DNA of 64,000 bases from positions 1 through 64,000 of the forward strand of contig NZ_JAKZHU010000004.1 of NCBI RefSeq assembly GCF_022568795.1, in the 5' to 3' direction. The position numbers and the translations under genes were made by a program. Each line of letters starts with the position of its first letter. Positions within the stretch are counted from its first letter, which is position 1. The DNA is from Arsenicicoccus dermatophilus. Lineage in GTDB: Bacteria; Actinomycetota; Actinomycetes; Actinomycetales; Dermatophilaceae. This document shows, piece by piece, positions 37,393 to 45,912 of this stretch. The notes beneath the pieces were generated by a model. That model saw only the letters and a list, made by a program, of their open reading frames with translations. It ran no database searches and was not told the DNA's origin.

Positions 37393-38007
37393 CTAGCGAT
37401 GACCCGATAGACGGCTAGGTGACGACATCGAGTCGTAGGGGTCGCTCGGCAGGTGCGCCAGCGTGTGGTCGTCCAGCCACCGCCCGTCGCGGCCGAGGAC
37501 GCACGCCCGCTCGGTCCCCTCGAGCACGAAGCCGTTGCGCAGCAGCACCCGCGTCGACGGGACGTTGTCGGTGAACACCTTGGCCACGATCCGGCGGACC
37601 CCGAGCTGGTCGTGAAGCATCGGCACGACGAGGCGGACGGCGGCCGACGCGATGCCCCGGCCCCACTCGCGCGGGTGTACGACGTAGCCGAGAGTGCAGT
37701 CCCAGGCGTCGACCTCCGGCCCCAGCGAGAAGGGCCGCTCGAAGCGGCCGCCGATGTCACCGACGACCTCCCCGCCCACCTCGATCGCGCACCGGTAGCC
37801 GCCGGGGGCGGTGCGCTCGGCGTGGACCGCGCGGGCATCGTCGAGCGAGGTGACCACCCGGCCGATCCACGGATGGGTCTGGGGGAGCTGCTGATAGGCC
37901 CACATGGCCGGCACGTCACCCTCGAACGCCGGGCGGATCGAGACCCGGCCGTCGCTCGACGGCCAGGAGACGGTATGGCGCTCGAAGGGCGACGCGGCCG
38001 GGCTCAT
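37393..38007 (-). CDS. GNAT-family N-acetyltransferase
   Basis: The 204-residue protein has the acetyl-CoA fold: SIRPAFEGDVPAMWAYQQLP at the N-terminus, LGYVVHPREWGRGIASAAVR with the pyrophosphate loop (R/Q-x-x-G-x-G/A pattern as REWGRGIA), and VFTDNVPSTRVLLRNGFVLE at the end. It resembles the RimJ/RimL-like group that acetylates protein N-termini or small molecules. The acceptor is unknown. It is convergent with nothing nearby; the upstream neighbour is the Dyp peroxidase operon on the same strand, 16 bases away. Confidence 0.87.
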   Translation of the reverse strand: MSPAASPFERHTVSWPSSDGRVSIRPAFEGDVPAMWAYQQLPQTHPWIGRVVTSLDDARAVHAERTAPGGYRCAIEVGGEVVGDIGGRFERPFSLGPEVDAWDCTLGYVVHPREWGRGIASAAVRLVVPMLHDQLGVRRIVAKVFTDNVPSTRVLLRNGFVLEGTERACVLGRDGRWLDDHTLAHLPSDPYDSMSSPSRLSGHR

Positions 38008-38023
38008 GCGGGGAACCTACCCG

Positions 38024-39358
38024 TCATACCCACAGGTCCTGGGCGAGCAGCTCGCCCTGACGACAGCCCCGGGGGATCGCCCAGACCGAGGAGCCGATCG
38101 GGGTGGTCCAGGTGTTGAGCAGGTCGCCCTCGGCGAGGCGACGCTGCACCTCGACGAACTGCGCCAGCTGCGACTGGTAGGCGATGAACAGCAGCCCGGC
38201 GTTGCTGAGCTGGCCGGGCTCGGGGGGGTCGTCGTAGTTGAACGGCCGCCGCAGGAAGCGGTCCGTCCGGTCGGCCCGGTGGGGCATCGAGCGGCGCACG
38301 TGCGCGAAGTCGTCGATGACCGGGAGGCCCAGCTTGTCCTTGGCGTCCAGGTCCGGCGCGTCCCGCTCGGCCTTGCCGGTGAGCGGCGACCCGTCGTGCT
38401 GACGCCGCCCGAGGGAGGTGTCGCGGGTGACCGGGTCGGCCTCCTCCCAGGTGTCCAGGTGCATCGCGATGCGCCGCAGCACCATCGTGGTGCCGCCCTG
38501 CAGCCAGCGCGGCGCGTCCGAGCCGCACCACAGGATCGAGTCGTCCACGCCTCGTCGGGGATTGACGGTGCCGTCGACCTGGCCGAAGAGGTTGCGCATG
38601 GTCTCGCCGGGCGGGGTCACGGCATACCCCTGCCGGAAGCCGCGCTGCACCCACCGCACGGTGGCGATGGTGCGGGCCTCCTTGGTGAGCACCCACTGGG
38701 CGTGCGAGACGGTGATCGGCGAGTCCGCGCAGATCTGCAGCAGCAGGTCGCCGCCGGACCAGCGGTCCTGCAGCTTGTCGATCGCGGGGAACGCCGGCAG
38801 CGGTCCGAGCCAGGGCGGCCGTGGCTGGGTGACGCCGCGCAGCGCGAAGACGCGCGGCCCGATCCCCAGCGTCACCGACAGGGAGGCGGTGGTGCGGGTC
38901 ATCTCCGGCTCGAAGTCGGTGAACGGCGCCGTGCCGCTCATCATCTGGGAGATGTCCTGGGTCCAGATCCGCATCAACCGCTGGAACGCCGTGACGTCGG
39001 CGCCGGGCACCAGGTCGAGCGCCACCCACACGCCGTGCGCCTGGGGCGGGTCGATGATGCCGGGCTGGTGCTCGCCCCAGAACTCCCGTCGCTTGTCCCC
39101 GCCCAGGGGCATCGCCGCGGGCTGCGCGTCGGTGCCTTCCTGCGCGGCGTCGCCCGCGGCAGCGCCGGGCGCGGCGGGGGTGGAGCGGTCCACCCCCGCC
39201 GTCGCCGCGGCTCCGACGGCCACCCCGCCGAGCGCCGACGCACCCGCGGCGAGCAACCCACGGCGGCTGACCGCGGGACCTGGGGCGCTGCCGGCCGCGC
39301 CGCCGGAGCTGTCGCGGGCGGCGTCGTCGGGCCCGTTCGGGGAACCGTCGGCGCTCAT
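38024..39358 (-). CDS. Dyp-type heme peroxidase, Tat-exported
   Basis: The 444-residue precursor has a Tat signal (SRRGLLAAGASALGGVA) after about 30 polar residues. The Dyp signature GxxDG is seen in MRNLFGQVDGTVNP, with VQRGFRQGYAV before it and the proximal-His region FAHVRRSMPHRADRTDRFLR after it. These enzymes oxidise dyes or phenols, or, in the EfeB branch, act in heme/iron handling outside the cell. The start at 39358 overlaps the stop of the PCuAC gene by one base (TGATG), so the two are co-translated. The longer open frame upstream is a shadow. Confidence 0.92.
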   Translation of the reverse strand: MSADGSPNGPDDAARDSSGGAAGSAPGPAVSRRGLLAAGASALGGVAVGAAATAGVDRSTPAAPGAAAGDAAQEGTDAQPAAMPLGGDKRREFWGEHQPGIIDPPQAHGVWVALDLVPGADVTAFQRLMRIWTQDISQMMSGTAPFTDFEPEMTRTTASLSVTLGIGPRVFALRGVTQPRPPWLGPLPAFPAIDKLQDRWSGGDLLLQICADSPITVSHAQWVLTKEARTIATVRWVQRGFRQGYAVTPPGETMRNLFGQVDGTVNPRRGVDDSILWCGSDAPRWLQGGTTMVLRRIAMHLDTWEEADPVTRDTSLGRRQHDGSPLTGKAERDAPDLDAKDKLGLPVIDDFAHVRRSMPHRADRTDRFLRRPFNYDDPPEPGQLSNAGLLFIAYQSQLAQFVEVQRRLAEGDLLNTWTTPIGSSVWAIPRGCRQGELLAQDLWV

Positions 39359-39936
39359 CAGCCCGCGCTGGTCGGGGCGGGGGTCATGGAGGTGGGCGCG
39401 CCCTGGTTGGGGGTCATCGACATGCCGCCGTAGGTCTCCTGGGCACCGTTGAACTCCCGCGCCGGCGCGGAGATCTCGATCTTGGCGCCGGCGTCGGTCT
39501 CCAGGGTGATCGGCACCGTCTCGCCGGACAGCACCGGCTTGGTCAGGCCCATGAGCATGATGTGGTTGGCCCCCGGGCGCAGCTCGAAGGCGCCGTGCTT
39601 GGGCACCACGAAACCGTCCTTGGTCTCCTTCATGACCATGGCACCGGAGGCGTCCTTGACGGTGAGGTGCAGCTCGCCGTGGTCGGCGATGGGAGAGGAC
39701 GCCTTGACGACCCGGATGTCCTGGTCGGTGTCGTTGCGCAGCGTCGCGAAGATGCCGGTCATGCCGCCCTTCACGGCCTTGATCCAGGGGTCGGAGACGG
39801 TGAGCGGGCCGGCGGCGGACGATGCGGTGCCGGCGGCCGAGGAGGTGCCGGTCGTGGTGCCGGTGCCCGCGTCGGCGCTGCACGCGGACACGGCGAGCAG
39901 GGCGGCGAGGCAGGGGAGCGCGAGGCGCGTGTACAT
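39358..39936 (-). CDS. PCu(A)C-type copper chaperone lipoprotein
   Basis: The 192-residue lipoprotein has signal peptide MYTRLALPCLAALLAVSAC with lipobox VSAC. The PCuAC domain (about 45-160) begins LTVSDPWIKAVKGGMTGIFA and carries His/Met copper ligands in ADHGELHLTV, MVMKETKDG and GANHIMLMGL. A Met/Thr-rich tail (GGMSMTPNQGAPTSMTPAP) could add copper sites. The family delivers Cu(I) to cytochrome oxidase or buffers copper outside the cell. It is coupled to the Dyp peroxidase gene and preceded by a His-rich membrane protein gene. Confidence 0.9.
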   Translation of the reverse strand: MYTRLALPCLAALLAVSACSADAGTGTTTGTSSAAGTASSAAGPLTVSDPWIKAVKGGMTGIFATLRNDTDQDIRVVKASSPIADHGELHLTVKDASGAMVMKETKDGFVVPKHGAFELRPGANHIMLMGLTKPVLSGETVPITLETDAGAKIEISAPAREFNGAQETYGGMSMTPNQGAPTSMTPAPTSAG

Positions 39937-39968
39937 GGAAGTCCTTGGGTGGTCTGGTGTCTGTCAGG

Positions 39969-40637
39969 TCAGGCGAAGCAGACCTGGGCAGGTGGACCAC
40001 GGCGGGGAGCGACGTCGCGGACGTGCGCGAGGGCCGGCGCGAGCACCGGGAGGGCAGGCAGGGCCGGGCGCGGCCCGAGGGCGGGTCGCGTCGGCCGCGG
40101 GCGTATGGCGGGCGCGACCAGTCCGGCCAGCAGCCACAGGGCGCGCTCGCCCCGGGCGAGGACCAGGGCGGTGACCGCGGTGGCGAGGACGTGGGTGAGG
40201 AGCATGACCCAGCCGCCGTGGTGCGCGTGCCCGAGGGCGGCGTGCGCACCTGCGGCGTGGCCGCCGGCGGCGTGCAGGTGTGCGGCCTGGAGGTGCGCGG
40301 TGGCGAGGTCGGGGACCGAGCCGTGGCCGTGGTCCGCCGCGATCGCCATACCGACGCCGGGGTCGACCGGTGCCCCCGTCCGGCCGAGCACCGTGAAGGC
40401 CAGGTGCAGCGCGAGCTGCCCGCCGCCGAGCAGCGCCGCGAGGGAACGGGTCCCGAGGCGGTGGGCGCTCGCGACGAGGGAGCCGGTGCCGACCAGGGCG
40501 CCGAGGAGGAGCAGGACCGCCGGGCCCGGCAGCGAACCGCCGCCGCACGCGTGGGCCAGCGCGGCCAGGCAGACCGTGGTCACCGCGAGGGCGCCCGCGC
40601 GCGCGGCGCGCGGCACACCCCCGTCCGGTCTGGTCAT
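39969..40637 (-). CDS. His-rich integral membrane protein, probably copper-related
   Basis: The 222-residue protein has about five predicted helices. A central loop (about residues 100-140) is rich in His: ADHGHGSVPD, ATAHLQAAHLHAAGGHAA and LGHAHHGGW. The C-terminal tail is Pro/Arg-rich. Its gene lies 32 bases before the PCuAC gene on the same strand, so a metal-related role is likely. I do not recognise the family with certainty. A role in copper or heme traffic is inferred from context only. Confidence 0.72.
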   Translation of the reverse strand: MTRPDGGVPRAARAGALAVTTVCLAALAHACGGGSLPGPAVLLLLGALVGTGSLVASAHRLGTRSLAALLGGGQLALHLAFTVLGRTGAPVDPGVGMAIAADHGHGSVPDLATAHLQAAHLHAAGGHAAGAHAALGHAHHGGWVMLLTHVLATAVTALVLARGERALWLLAGLVAPAIRPRPTRPALGPRPALPALPVLAPALAHVRDVAPRRGPPAQVCFA

Positions 40638-40753
40638 GGGTCCAGTCTAGGAGCGCGCGAGGCCGCGCCGGGGGGTGCGGACCGGCCACCGGATGCGTGC
40701 CGGCCCCGGACGTGGTGTCCTGATGCGCCCCTCACCTGCAGCAGGAGCATCCC

Positions 40754-42244
40754 GTGGCCGACATGACCGGAGTGGTCTTCCCCCTCGAGGACGACCGACG
40801 CAGCACCAGCGCCGTCGGGCGCCGCGTCGTCGCCGCCGCGCTCGCGGGCGCCGACCCGATCGGCTCGGCGTCCGCGCGCCGCGACACCGAGTGGCGCCGG
40901 GACTACGGCCGCCACTTCCGCCGGCTCGTCGAGGTCGGGATGCACGACGGCGACCTCGCGGTCCGCGTGGCCCGTCAGGGTCTGGACGAGCTGCACCGCC
41001 AGATGCGGTGGGTGGGCCCGGACGGGGGCGCCGAGCAACCGCTCGCCGCGGCCTTCGACGAGAGCCGGACCCCCTTACGCAGCGAGGTGGTCCAGGGAAC
41101 GGCCGAGCCCGAGCGCGAGCTGACGCTGCCCTACCAGGGGCGGCGGCTGCGCGGCGACGACGTGCGGCGCCGCCTGGAGCAGTGGGTGCGCGACGGGGTC
41201 GTCGAGGGCGGCGTCCAGGAGGCCGTCGAGCGGGTCCTGGACCACCCGGAGTGGCTCGACCTGCGCGACCAGCGGGTCGTGGTGCTCGGGGCGGGCGCGC
41301 AGATGGGCCCCCTGCGCGCGCTGCTGCGCTGGGGCGGCGAGGTCGTCGGCGTGGACCTGCCCCGGCCCGAGCTGTGGACCCGGCTCGCCGCCCTGGCCCG
41401 CGGCAGTGCCGGGCGGCTCGTGCTGCCGGTGGACGCCCAGGCGGCGCCGGCGGGTCCGGATCCCGGCGCGCAGACCCGGCACGCCGGCGCCGACCTGCTG
41501 CACGACCTCGGCTCGGTCGCGACCTGGCTGGAGTCCCTCGACGGACCGCTGGTGATCGGCAACTACGTGTATGCCGACGCCGCCACCAACCTGCGCCTGG
41601 CCACGGCCTGCGACGCGCTCGCCGTGCGGCTCCTGGAGCGGCGCGGCGGCGACGTGGCGCTGGCCTTCCTCGCCACCCCGACCGACGCCTTCGTCGTTCC
41701 CCCGGACGCCGTCGACCAGTCCGCCCGCAGCTACCAGCGCCGCCGGGTCGGTCGCCTGGTGCGACAGCCGATCCGGGCCGCGAGCGGCGGACGGCTGCTG
41801 CGCCGGCAGTACGTCCCCCGCGAGGTGCCCGCCATCAGCGACAGCATCGTGTCCCAGCAGGGGCCGAACTACCTGCTCGCCAAGCGGGTCCACCGCTGGC
41901 GCGCCACCGTGGCCGCCGCTGACGGCGTCACCGTGTCGATGAACGTCGCACCGCCCACCCGCACCCGGTCGGTTACCCGCAACCGCGCCCTCGCGGCGGC
42001 CTATGCCGGGGCCCACTGGTTCGGCGTCGAGGTCTTCGAGCCCGTCACGTCCAACACCCTCATGGCCGCCCTGCTCGTGGACGACCTGCGCCACCCGGGC
42101 CGTTCGACGAGCGACCGCACCACGCTGCCGTGGTGCGCGGAGGCGCGGGCCGCTGCTCACGGAGGGCTCTGGCGCTCGGCGTACGACCCGCGCTCGGCCC
42201 TGGGGATCGCCGCCGTCCTCGGGCTCGGCGCCGCCCGCCACTGA
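40754..42244 (+). CDS. conserved actinobacterial protein with Rossmann-like core, function unknown
   Basis: The 496-residue soluble protein begins at a GTG with CAGGAG before it; an ATG three codons later is the alternative. A dinucleotide-binding-like segment is at about 170-200 (DQRVVVLGAGAQMGPLRALL and GEVVGVDLPRPELW). Later segments are PLVIGNYVYADAATNLRLAT, VPAISDSIVSQQGPNYLLAK and HWFGVEVFEPVTSNTLMAAL. The GAGAQMG loop and the acidic residue after GEVVGVD fit NAD(P) or SAM binding. No catalytic motif is clear. It is the first of a rightward series with App1 and the glycosylase, but the 80-base gap makes an operon uncertain. Confidence 0.72.
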   Translation: MADMTGVVFPLEDDRRSTSAVGRRVVAAALAGADPIGSASARRDTEWRRDYGRHFRRLVEVGMHDGDLAVRVARQGLDELHRQMRWVGPDGGAEQPLAAAFDESRTPLRSEVVQGTAEPERELTLPYQGRRLRGDDVRRRLEQWVRDGVVEGGVQEAVERVLDHPEWLDLRDQRVVVLGAGAQMGPLRALLRWGGEVVGVDLPRPELWTRLAALARGSAGRLVLPVDAQAAPAGPDPGAQTRHAGADLLHDLGSVATWLESLDGPLVIGNYVYADAATNLRLATACDALAVRLLERRGGDVALAFLATPTDAFVVPPDAVDQSARSYQRRRVGRLVRQPIRAASGGRLLRRQYVPREVPAISDSIVSQQGPNYLLAKRVHRWRATVAAADGVTVSMNVAPPTRTRSVTRNRALAAAYAGAHWFGVEVFEPVTSNTLMAALLVDDLRHPGRSTSDRTTLPWCAEARAAAHGGLWRSAYDPRSALGIAAVLGLGAARH

Positions 42245-42322
42245 CCCCCTCCCGCCCGCTGACCTCGACCTCTCTCGCGCCAACGCCACCGCCGGGGCCG
42301 CGCAGCGCATAGGGTCGGAGCC

Positions 42323-43489
42323 ATGGCTTCGCGACCCCACGCGGCGTCCCTCGTCGAGGACGCCTGGCACCGACGGATCACCGGCTTCCTGCACGAGCGC
42401 GGGTGGCGCACCGAGGCGATCGGGCACACCGGCTACGGCACGCCCGACAAGGTGCGCGTCCTCGGGCGCATCAAGATGGCCCGTCCCGGCGACCCGGCCA
42501 CCCAGGAGGCGCCGGAGCCGGACGCCGCCGTCCAGGACCTGCGCGGCCAGGAGCGCGACCGCGGGTGGCGCAGCTTCGCGACGCCGCCGCCGGCGGTCAA
42601 CTGCCCGGTGACCGTCAGGCTCGGCGACCAGGTCGTCGAGGCCCGCACCGACCGTGGCGGCTACGTCGACGTCTTCGTCGAGGGCCACGGGCTCGGGGCC
42701 GGGTGGCACACCGCGACGATTCAGTCGCCCGACTCCGACGTCGCCGAGGCGCCGGTCCTGGTGATCGGCGCGGAGACGAAGTACGCCATCGTCTCCGACA
42801 TCGACGACACCGTGATCTCCACGATGCTGCCGCGCGCGCTGATCGCCGCCTGGAACACCTTCGTCGTGCACTCCAGCGCCCGCCGTGCCGTCCCCGGCAT
42901 GGCCCCGCTCTACCGCGAGCTGCAGGAGGTCTTCCCCGGCGCCCCGGTGATCTACCTGTCCACCGGCGCCTGGAACACCTACTCCACGCTCACCCAGTTC
43001 CTCGCCCGCCACAAGTACCCCCTCGGGCCGCTGCTGCTCACCGACTGGGGTCCCACCAACACCGGCTGGTTCCGCTCCGGGCAGGAGCACAAGCGCTCCA
43101 ACCTGCGCCGCCTGTGGCAGGAGTTCCCCGACATCCACTGGCTGCTCATCGGCGACGACGGCCAGCACGACCCCAAGCTCTACAGCGACTTCGCCGAGGA
43201 CCACCCGGACGTCGTCGAGCTCATCGCCATCCGCGAGCTGACCCCCGCCGAGCAGGTCCTGTCCCACGGTCTGCCGGTCTCCAACGAGGAGCTGCAGCCC
43301 ATCGAGCGGATCAACGCGACCACCCCGGTCTACCGCGCCCCCGACGGCTACGGCCTGTGGCGCCGCCTCAAGAAGCAGTACCGCCTGCGCGACATCGGCG
43401 CCCACGACCACCCGGACGTGACCGACCCGCAGGTGCACGCCGAGGCGCTCGCCGAGCAGCCCGACCGGGACGACCAGAACCCGCTCTGA
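42323..43489 (+). CDS. App1-family phosphatase (DUF2183, HAD-type)
   Basis: The 388-residue protein has an N-terminal beta-rich region (about 60-145) and a HAD-like catalytic domain. Motif I is YAIVSDIDDTVIS (DxDxT). APVIYLSTGAWNTYSTLTQF is the second region, SGQEHKRSNLRRLWQEFP supplies a Lys, and WLLIGDDGQHDPKLYSDFA is the acidic motif. Yeast App1 is a Mg2+-dependent phosphatidate phosphatase; bacterial substrates are untested here. It ends five bases before the DNA glycosylase gene, so co-transcription is likely. Confidence 0.87.
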   Translation: MASRPHAASLVEDAWHRRITGFLHERGWRTEAIGHTGYGTPDKVRVLGRIKMARPGDPATQEAPEPDAAVQDLRGQERDRGWRSFATPPPAVNCPVTVRLGDQVVEARTDRGGYVDVFVEGHGLGAGWHTATIQSPDSDVAEAPVLVIGAETKYAIVSDIDDTVISTMLPRALIAAWNTFVVHSSARRAVPGMAPLYRELQEVFPGAPVIYLSTGAWNTYSTLTQFLARHKYPLGPLLLTDWGPTNTGWFRSGQEHKRSNLRRLWQEFPDIHWLLIGDDGQHDPKLYSDFAEDHPDVVELIAIRELTPAEQVLSHGLPVSNEELQPIERINATTPVYRAPDGYGLWRRLKKQYRLRDIGAHDHPDVTDPQVHAEALAEQPDRDDQNPL

Positions 43490-43493
43490 CGCC

Positions 43494-44354
43494 ATGCCCG
43501 AGCTGCCCGAGGTGCAGGCCCTCGTCGACTTCCTCGCCGAGCGGCTGGTGGACGACGCGATCACCCAGGTCGCCCTCGGGTCCTTCTCGGTGCTCAAGAC
43601 CGTCGACCCACCGCCCCAGGCCTTCGAGGGGGCGGTGGTGTCGTCGGTGTCCCGGCACGGCAAGTTCGTCGACGTCGACTGCGACGGGCTGCACCTGGTC
43701 TTCCACCTCGCCAAGGCCGGCTGGCTGCGGTGGTACGACGAGCTGCCCGGCACCACCGTGCGGCCCGGGAGGTCGCCGATCGCCCTGCGGGTGGGGCTGC
43801 TCGGCGGCGGTGGCTTCGACCTGACCGAGGCCGGCACCCGGAAGTCCTTGGCGGCCTACATCGTCCGCTCCCCGCAGGAGGTGCCCGGCATCGCGCGGCT
43901 GGGGCCCGACCCGCTCGCGCCGGAGCTCACCCAGGACGCCTTCGCCGGGCTGCTCGCCGGACGCAGCGTGCAGATCAAGGGGCTGCTGCGCGACCAGTCC
44001 GTGATCGCCGGCGTGGGCAACGCCTACAGCGACGAGGTGCTGCACGTCGCGCGACTGTCGCCCTTCGCCCAGGCCTCGTCGCTGGACGACGACGCCGTCG
44101 CGCGGCTGTATCGCGCGCTGCGCGACACCCTCGCCGCCGCCGTGGTCGCCGCGTCCGGCAGGCCCGCCGACCAGGTCAAGGACGCCAAGCGCGCCGGGAT
44201 GCGGGTGCACGGGCGGACCGGCGAGCCCTGCCCCGAGTGCGGCGACACGGTGGCAGAGGTGGCCTTCGCCGACCGGTCGCTGCAGTACTGCCCCACCTGC
44301 CAGACCGGCGGCAAGCCTCTCGCCGACCGGCGGATGTCCAAGCTCCTCAAGTGA
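43494..44354 (+). CDS. Fpg/Nei-family DNA glycosylase/AP lyase
   Basis: The 286-residue repair enzyme starts MPELPEVQALVDFLAE, giving the catalytic N-terminal Pro and Glu after Met removal. The helix-two-turn-helix contains LRDQSVIAGVGNAYSDEVLH. The C-terminal zinc finger has CPECGDTV and YCPTCQTGG. It removes oxidised bases and cuts the abasic site. Lys in GKFVDVDCDG is the usual beta-hairpin Lys. Whether it prefers 8-oxoguanine or oxidised pyrimidines cannot be read by eye. Length is normal. Confidence 0.93.
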   Translation: MPELPEVQALVDFLAERLVDDAITQVALGSFSVLKTVDPPPQAFEGAVVSSVSRHGKFVDVDCDGLHLVFHLAKAGWLRWYDELPGTTVRPGRSPIALRVGLLGGGGFDLTEAGTRKSLAAYIVRSPQEVPGIARLGPDPLAPELTQDAFAGLLAGRSVQIKGLLRDQSVIAGVGNAYSDEVLHVARLSPFAQASSLDDDAVARLYRALRDTLAAAVVAASGRPADQVKDAKRAGMRVHGRTGEPCPECGDTVAEVAFADRSLQYCPTCQTGGKPLADRRMSKLLK

Positions 44355-44435
44355 CCTCGCTCGTTCCCCCCGCGCTCGCGGCTCCGCCGGCCCGACCGTC
44401 TCCCGCCGGGTGGCCGGTGTGGGAGGCTGACGTGC

Positions 44436-44783
44436 ATGGGTATCCCGACCGAACGCCAGGACGACGTCCCCCAGATCAGCCGCGACCAGCTCGCCGACGA
44501 CGCGGTGATCCTCGACGTGCGCAACCAGGACGAGTGGGACCTCGGGCATGCGCCCGGCGCCATCCACATCCCGCTGCCGCAGCTCGAGGCGCGGGTGGGC
44601 GAGCTGCCCGCGGGGCGTCCGCTCCCGGTGACCTGCCGCGGCGGCGGGCGGGCGGGTCGCGCCACGGCCTGGCTGGTGGAGCAGGGTGTCGACGCCGCCA
44701 ACCTCACCGACGGCATGCTCGGGTGGAAGGCCGCCGGTCGTGCCCTCGTCGACGAGCAGGGTGGTCAGCCCGACGTGCAGTGA
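44436..44783 (+). CDS. rhodanese-like sulfurtransferase
   Basis: The 115-residue single-domain rhodanese has ISRDQLADDAVILDVRNQDE, WDLGHAPGAIHIPLPQLE and the active-site loop VTCRGGGRAGRA with the catalytic Cys. Such proteins move sulphane sulphur from thiosulphate or persulphides to acceptors. It is cytosolic, without a signal. It is the last rightward gene before a convergent pair. Confidence 0.9.
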   Translation: MGIPTERQDDVPQISRDQLADDAVILDVRNQDEWDLGHAPGAIHIPLPQLEARVGELPAGRPLPVTCRGGGRAGRATAWLVEQGVDAANLTDGMLGWKAAGRALVDEQGGQPDVQ

Positions 44784-45009
44784 CCGACGTCCGCGACCTC
44801 CCGGCACGCCCGCGGGCGCCCGTGCACGCCCGCGTCGCCCGTCCACGTCGGCGCTCGCAGCGCACTCGACTCACGTCTTCGGCCCGCAGACGCGTCGTTC
44901 CTGAGCCGGGGGCGGGATGCGGATCGGGCCAGAGACGACGATGAGGCCCTGTGCCGGAATCTCGTCCTGAGGACAGATTGCGGCATACGACCTCATCGGG
45001 GGGCCCGGA
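44784..45009. other. intergenic region between convergent genes
   Basis: About 225 bp without a supported gene. It ends with a long imperfect hairpin described separately. Confidence 0.5.
44940..44997. repeat. long imperfect hairpin
   Basis: Two 23-base arms, starting GATGAGG and ending CCTCATC, match at 19 of 23 positions around a 12-base loop CGTCCTGAGGAC that has its own GTCC/GGAC stem. Outer GATCGGGCC and GGCCCGGATC extend the symmetry. It may be a bidirectional terminator or a degenerate small mobile repeat. Confidence 0.6.
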
Positions 45010-45912
45010 TCAGGCGTCGTGGTCCTCGTCGGCCTGGCCCGCGCGCTGCTCGCTGAGCACGGTGCGGATCTCGCCGGCGTCGGCGCCCGCGGCGCGCTGG
45101 GACCGTACGTGCCGACCGGTCTCGCCGGTCTCGTCCGCCGCGGCGTCGGTGAGCTCGCGCATCCGCTCCTCGGCGGCGTCCGCGTGCTCACGCTCGCGCT
45201 CGTCGGCGACGGCAGCCGCGTGGCCGGCCTCGCGGGCCTGCTTCTCGCGCAGCGCGCCCATGCCCCAACAGTCGATGACGCCGGTGAGCGGGTCGGGCCG
45301 GGGCACCTCGATCGTCGTGGTGAGCGAGGTCAGGGTGGGCTCGGGCGGTGTCGAGCCGAAGCCGAAGCGGACCGGCGGGTCGATGCGTCCCAGCTCGCCG
45401 AGATCCGTTCCGCTCCAGGAGGCCTGGGCGGCGGTGACGAGGTGCAGGTCCGTGGCGCCATACGTCGCCTGCAGCCCGTTGGCGGTGGTGCCGCGCGTGC
45501 GGACGCCCTGCTGGACGGCGCGCGCGATCGGGTCGGTGACCTTGCTGAACCAGCTCGTGCGCTGCAGCCCGGAGGGGGCCGCCGCGAGGGCCTTGCCGAG
45601 AGCCGGACGCTTGCCGATGGTCGCCCGCAGGCGCAGGGGGCCGGCGGTGACGACCAACGAGCTGCCGGACATGGCGGCGTCGACGGGCACGACCTGGACC
45701 TCGTCGAAGGTGTAGAGCTGACCGACGGTCTCGGCGACCTCGGCGGTCGGGGCCAGCAGGACCCGGTGCCCGTCGCCGCGCTCGACCATCACGTCGGTGA
45801 AGGCGCCGAAGGGGGACTCGGTCCAGCGACCGACCACCACGCGGGTGCCCTCGGCGAAGCCGAGCCCTGCGATCTGGCCGGTGAAGGCATGCGTGCCGGA
45901 GGGGAGAGTCAT
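45010..45912 (-). CDS. conserved protein of unknown function, Ala/Glu-rich C-terminus
   Basis: The 300-residue protein has an N-terminal beta-rich part (SGTHAFTGQIAGLGFAEGTR, VVVGRWTESPFGAFTDVMVE) and a middle part with TIEVPRPDPLTGVIDCWGMG. From about residue 225 the sequence is very rich in Ala, Glu and Arg (EREREHADAAEERMRELTDA) and should form a long helix or coiled coil. No signal peptide or catalytic motif is seen. Its ATG overlaps the stop of the VOC gene by four bases, so the two are coupled. Confidence 0.7.
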   Translation of the reverse strand: MTLPSGTHAFTGQIAGLGFAEGTRVVVGRWTESPFGAFTDVMVERGDGHRVLLAPTAEVAETVGQLYTFDEVQVVPVDAAMSGSSLVVTAGPLRLRATIGKRPALGKALAAAPSGLQRTSWFSKVTDPIARAVQQGVRTRGTTANGLQATYGATDLHLVTAAQASWSGTDLGELGRIDPPVRFGFGSTPPEPTLTSLTTTIEVPRPDPLTGVIDCWGMGALREKQAREAGHAAAVADEREREHADAAEERMRELTDAAADETGETGRHVRSQRAAGADAGEIRTVLSEQRAGQADEDHDA

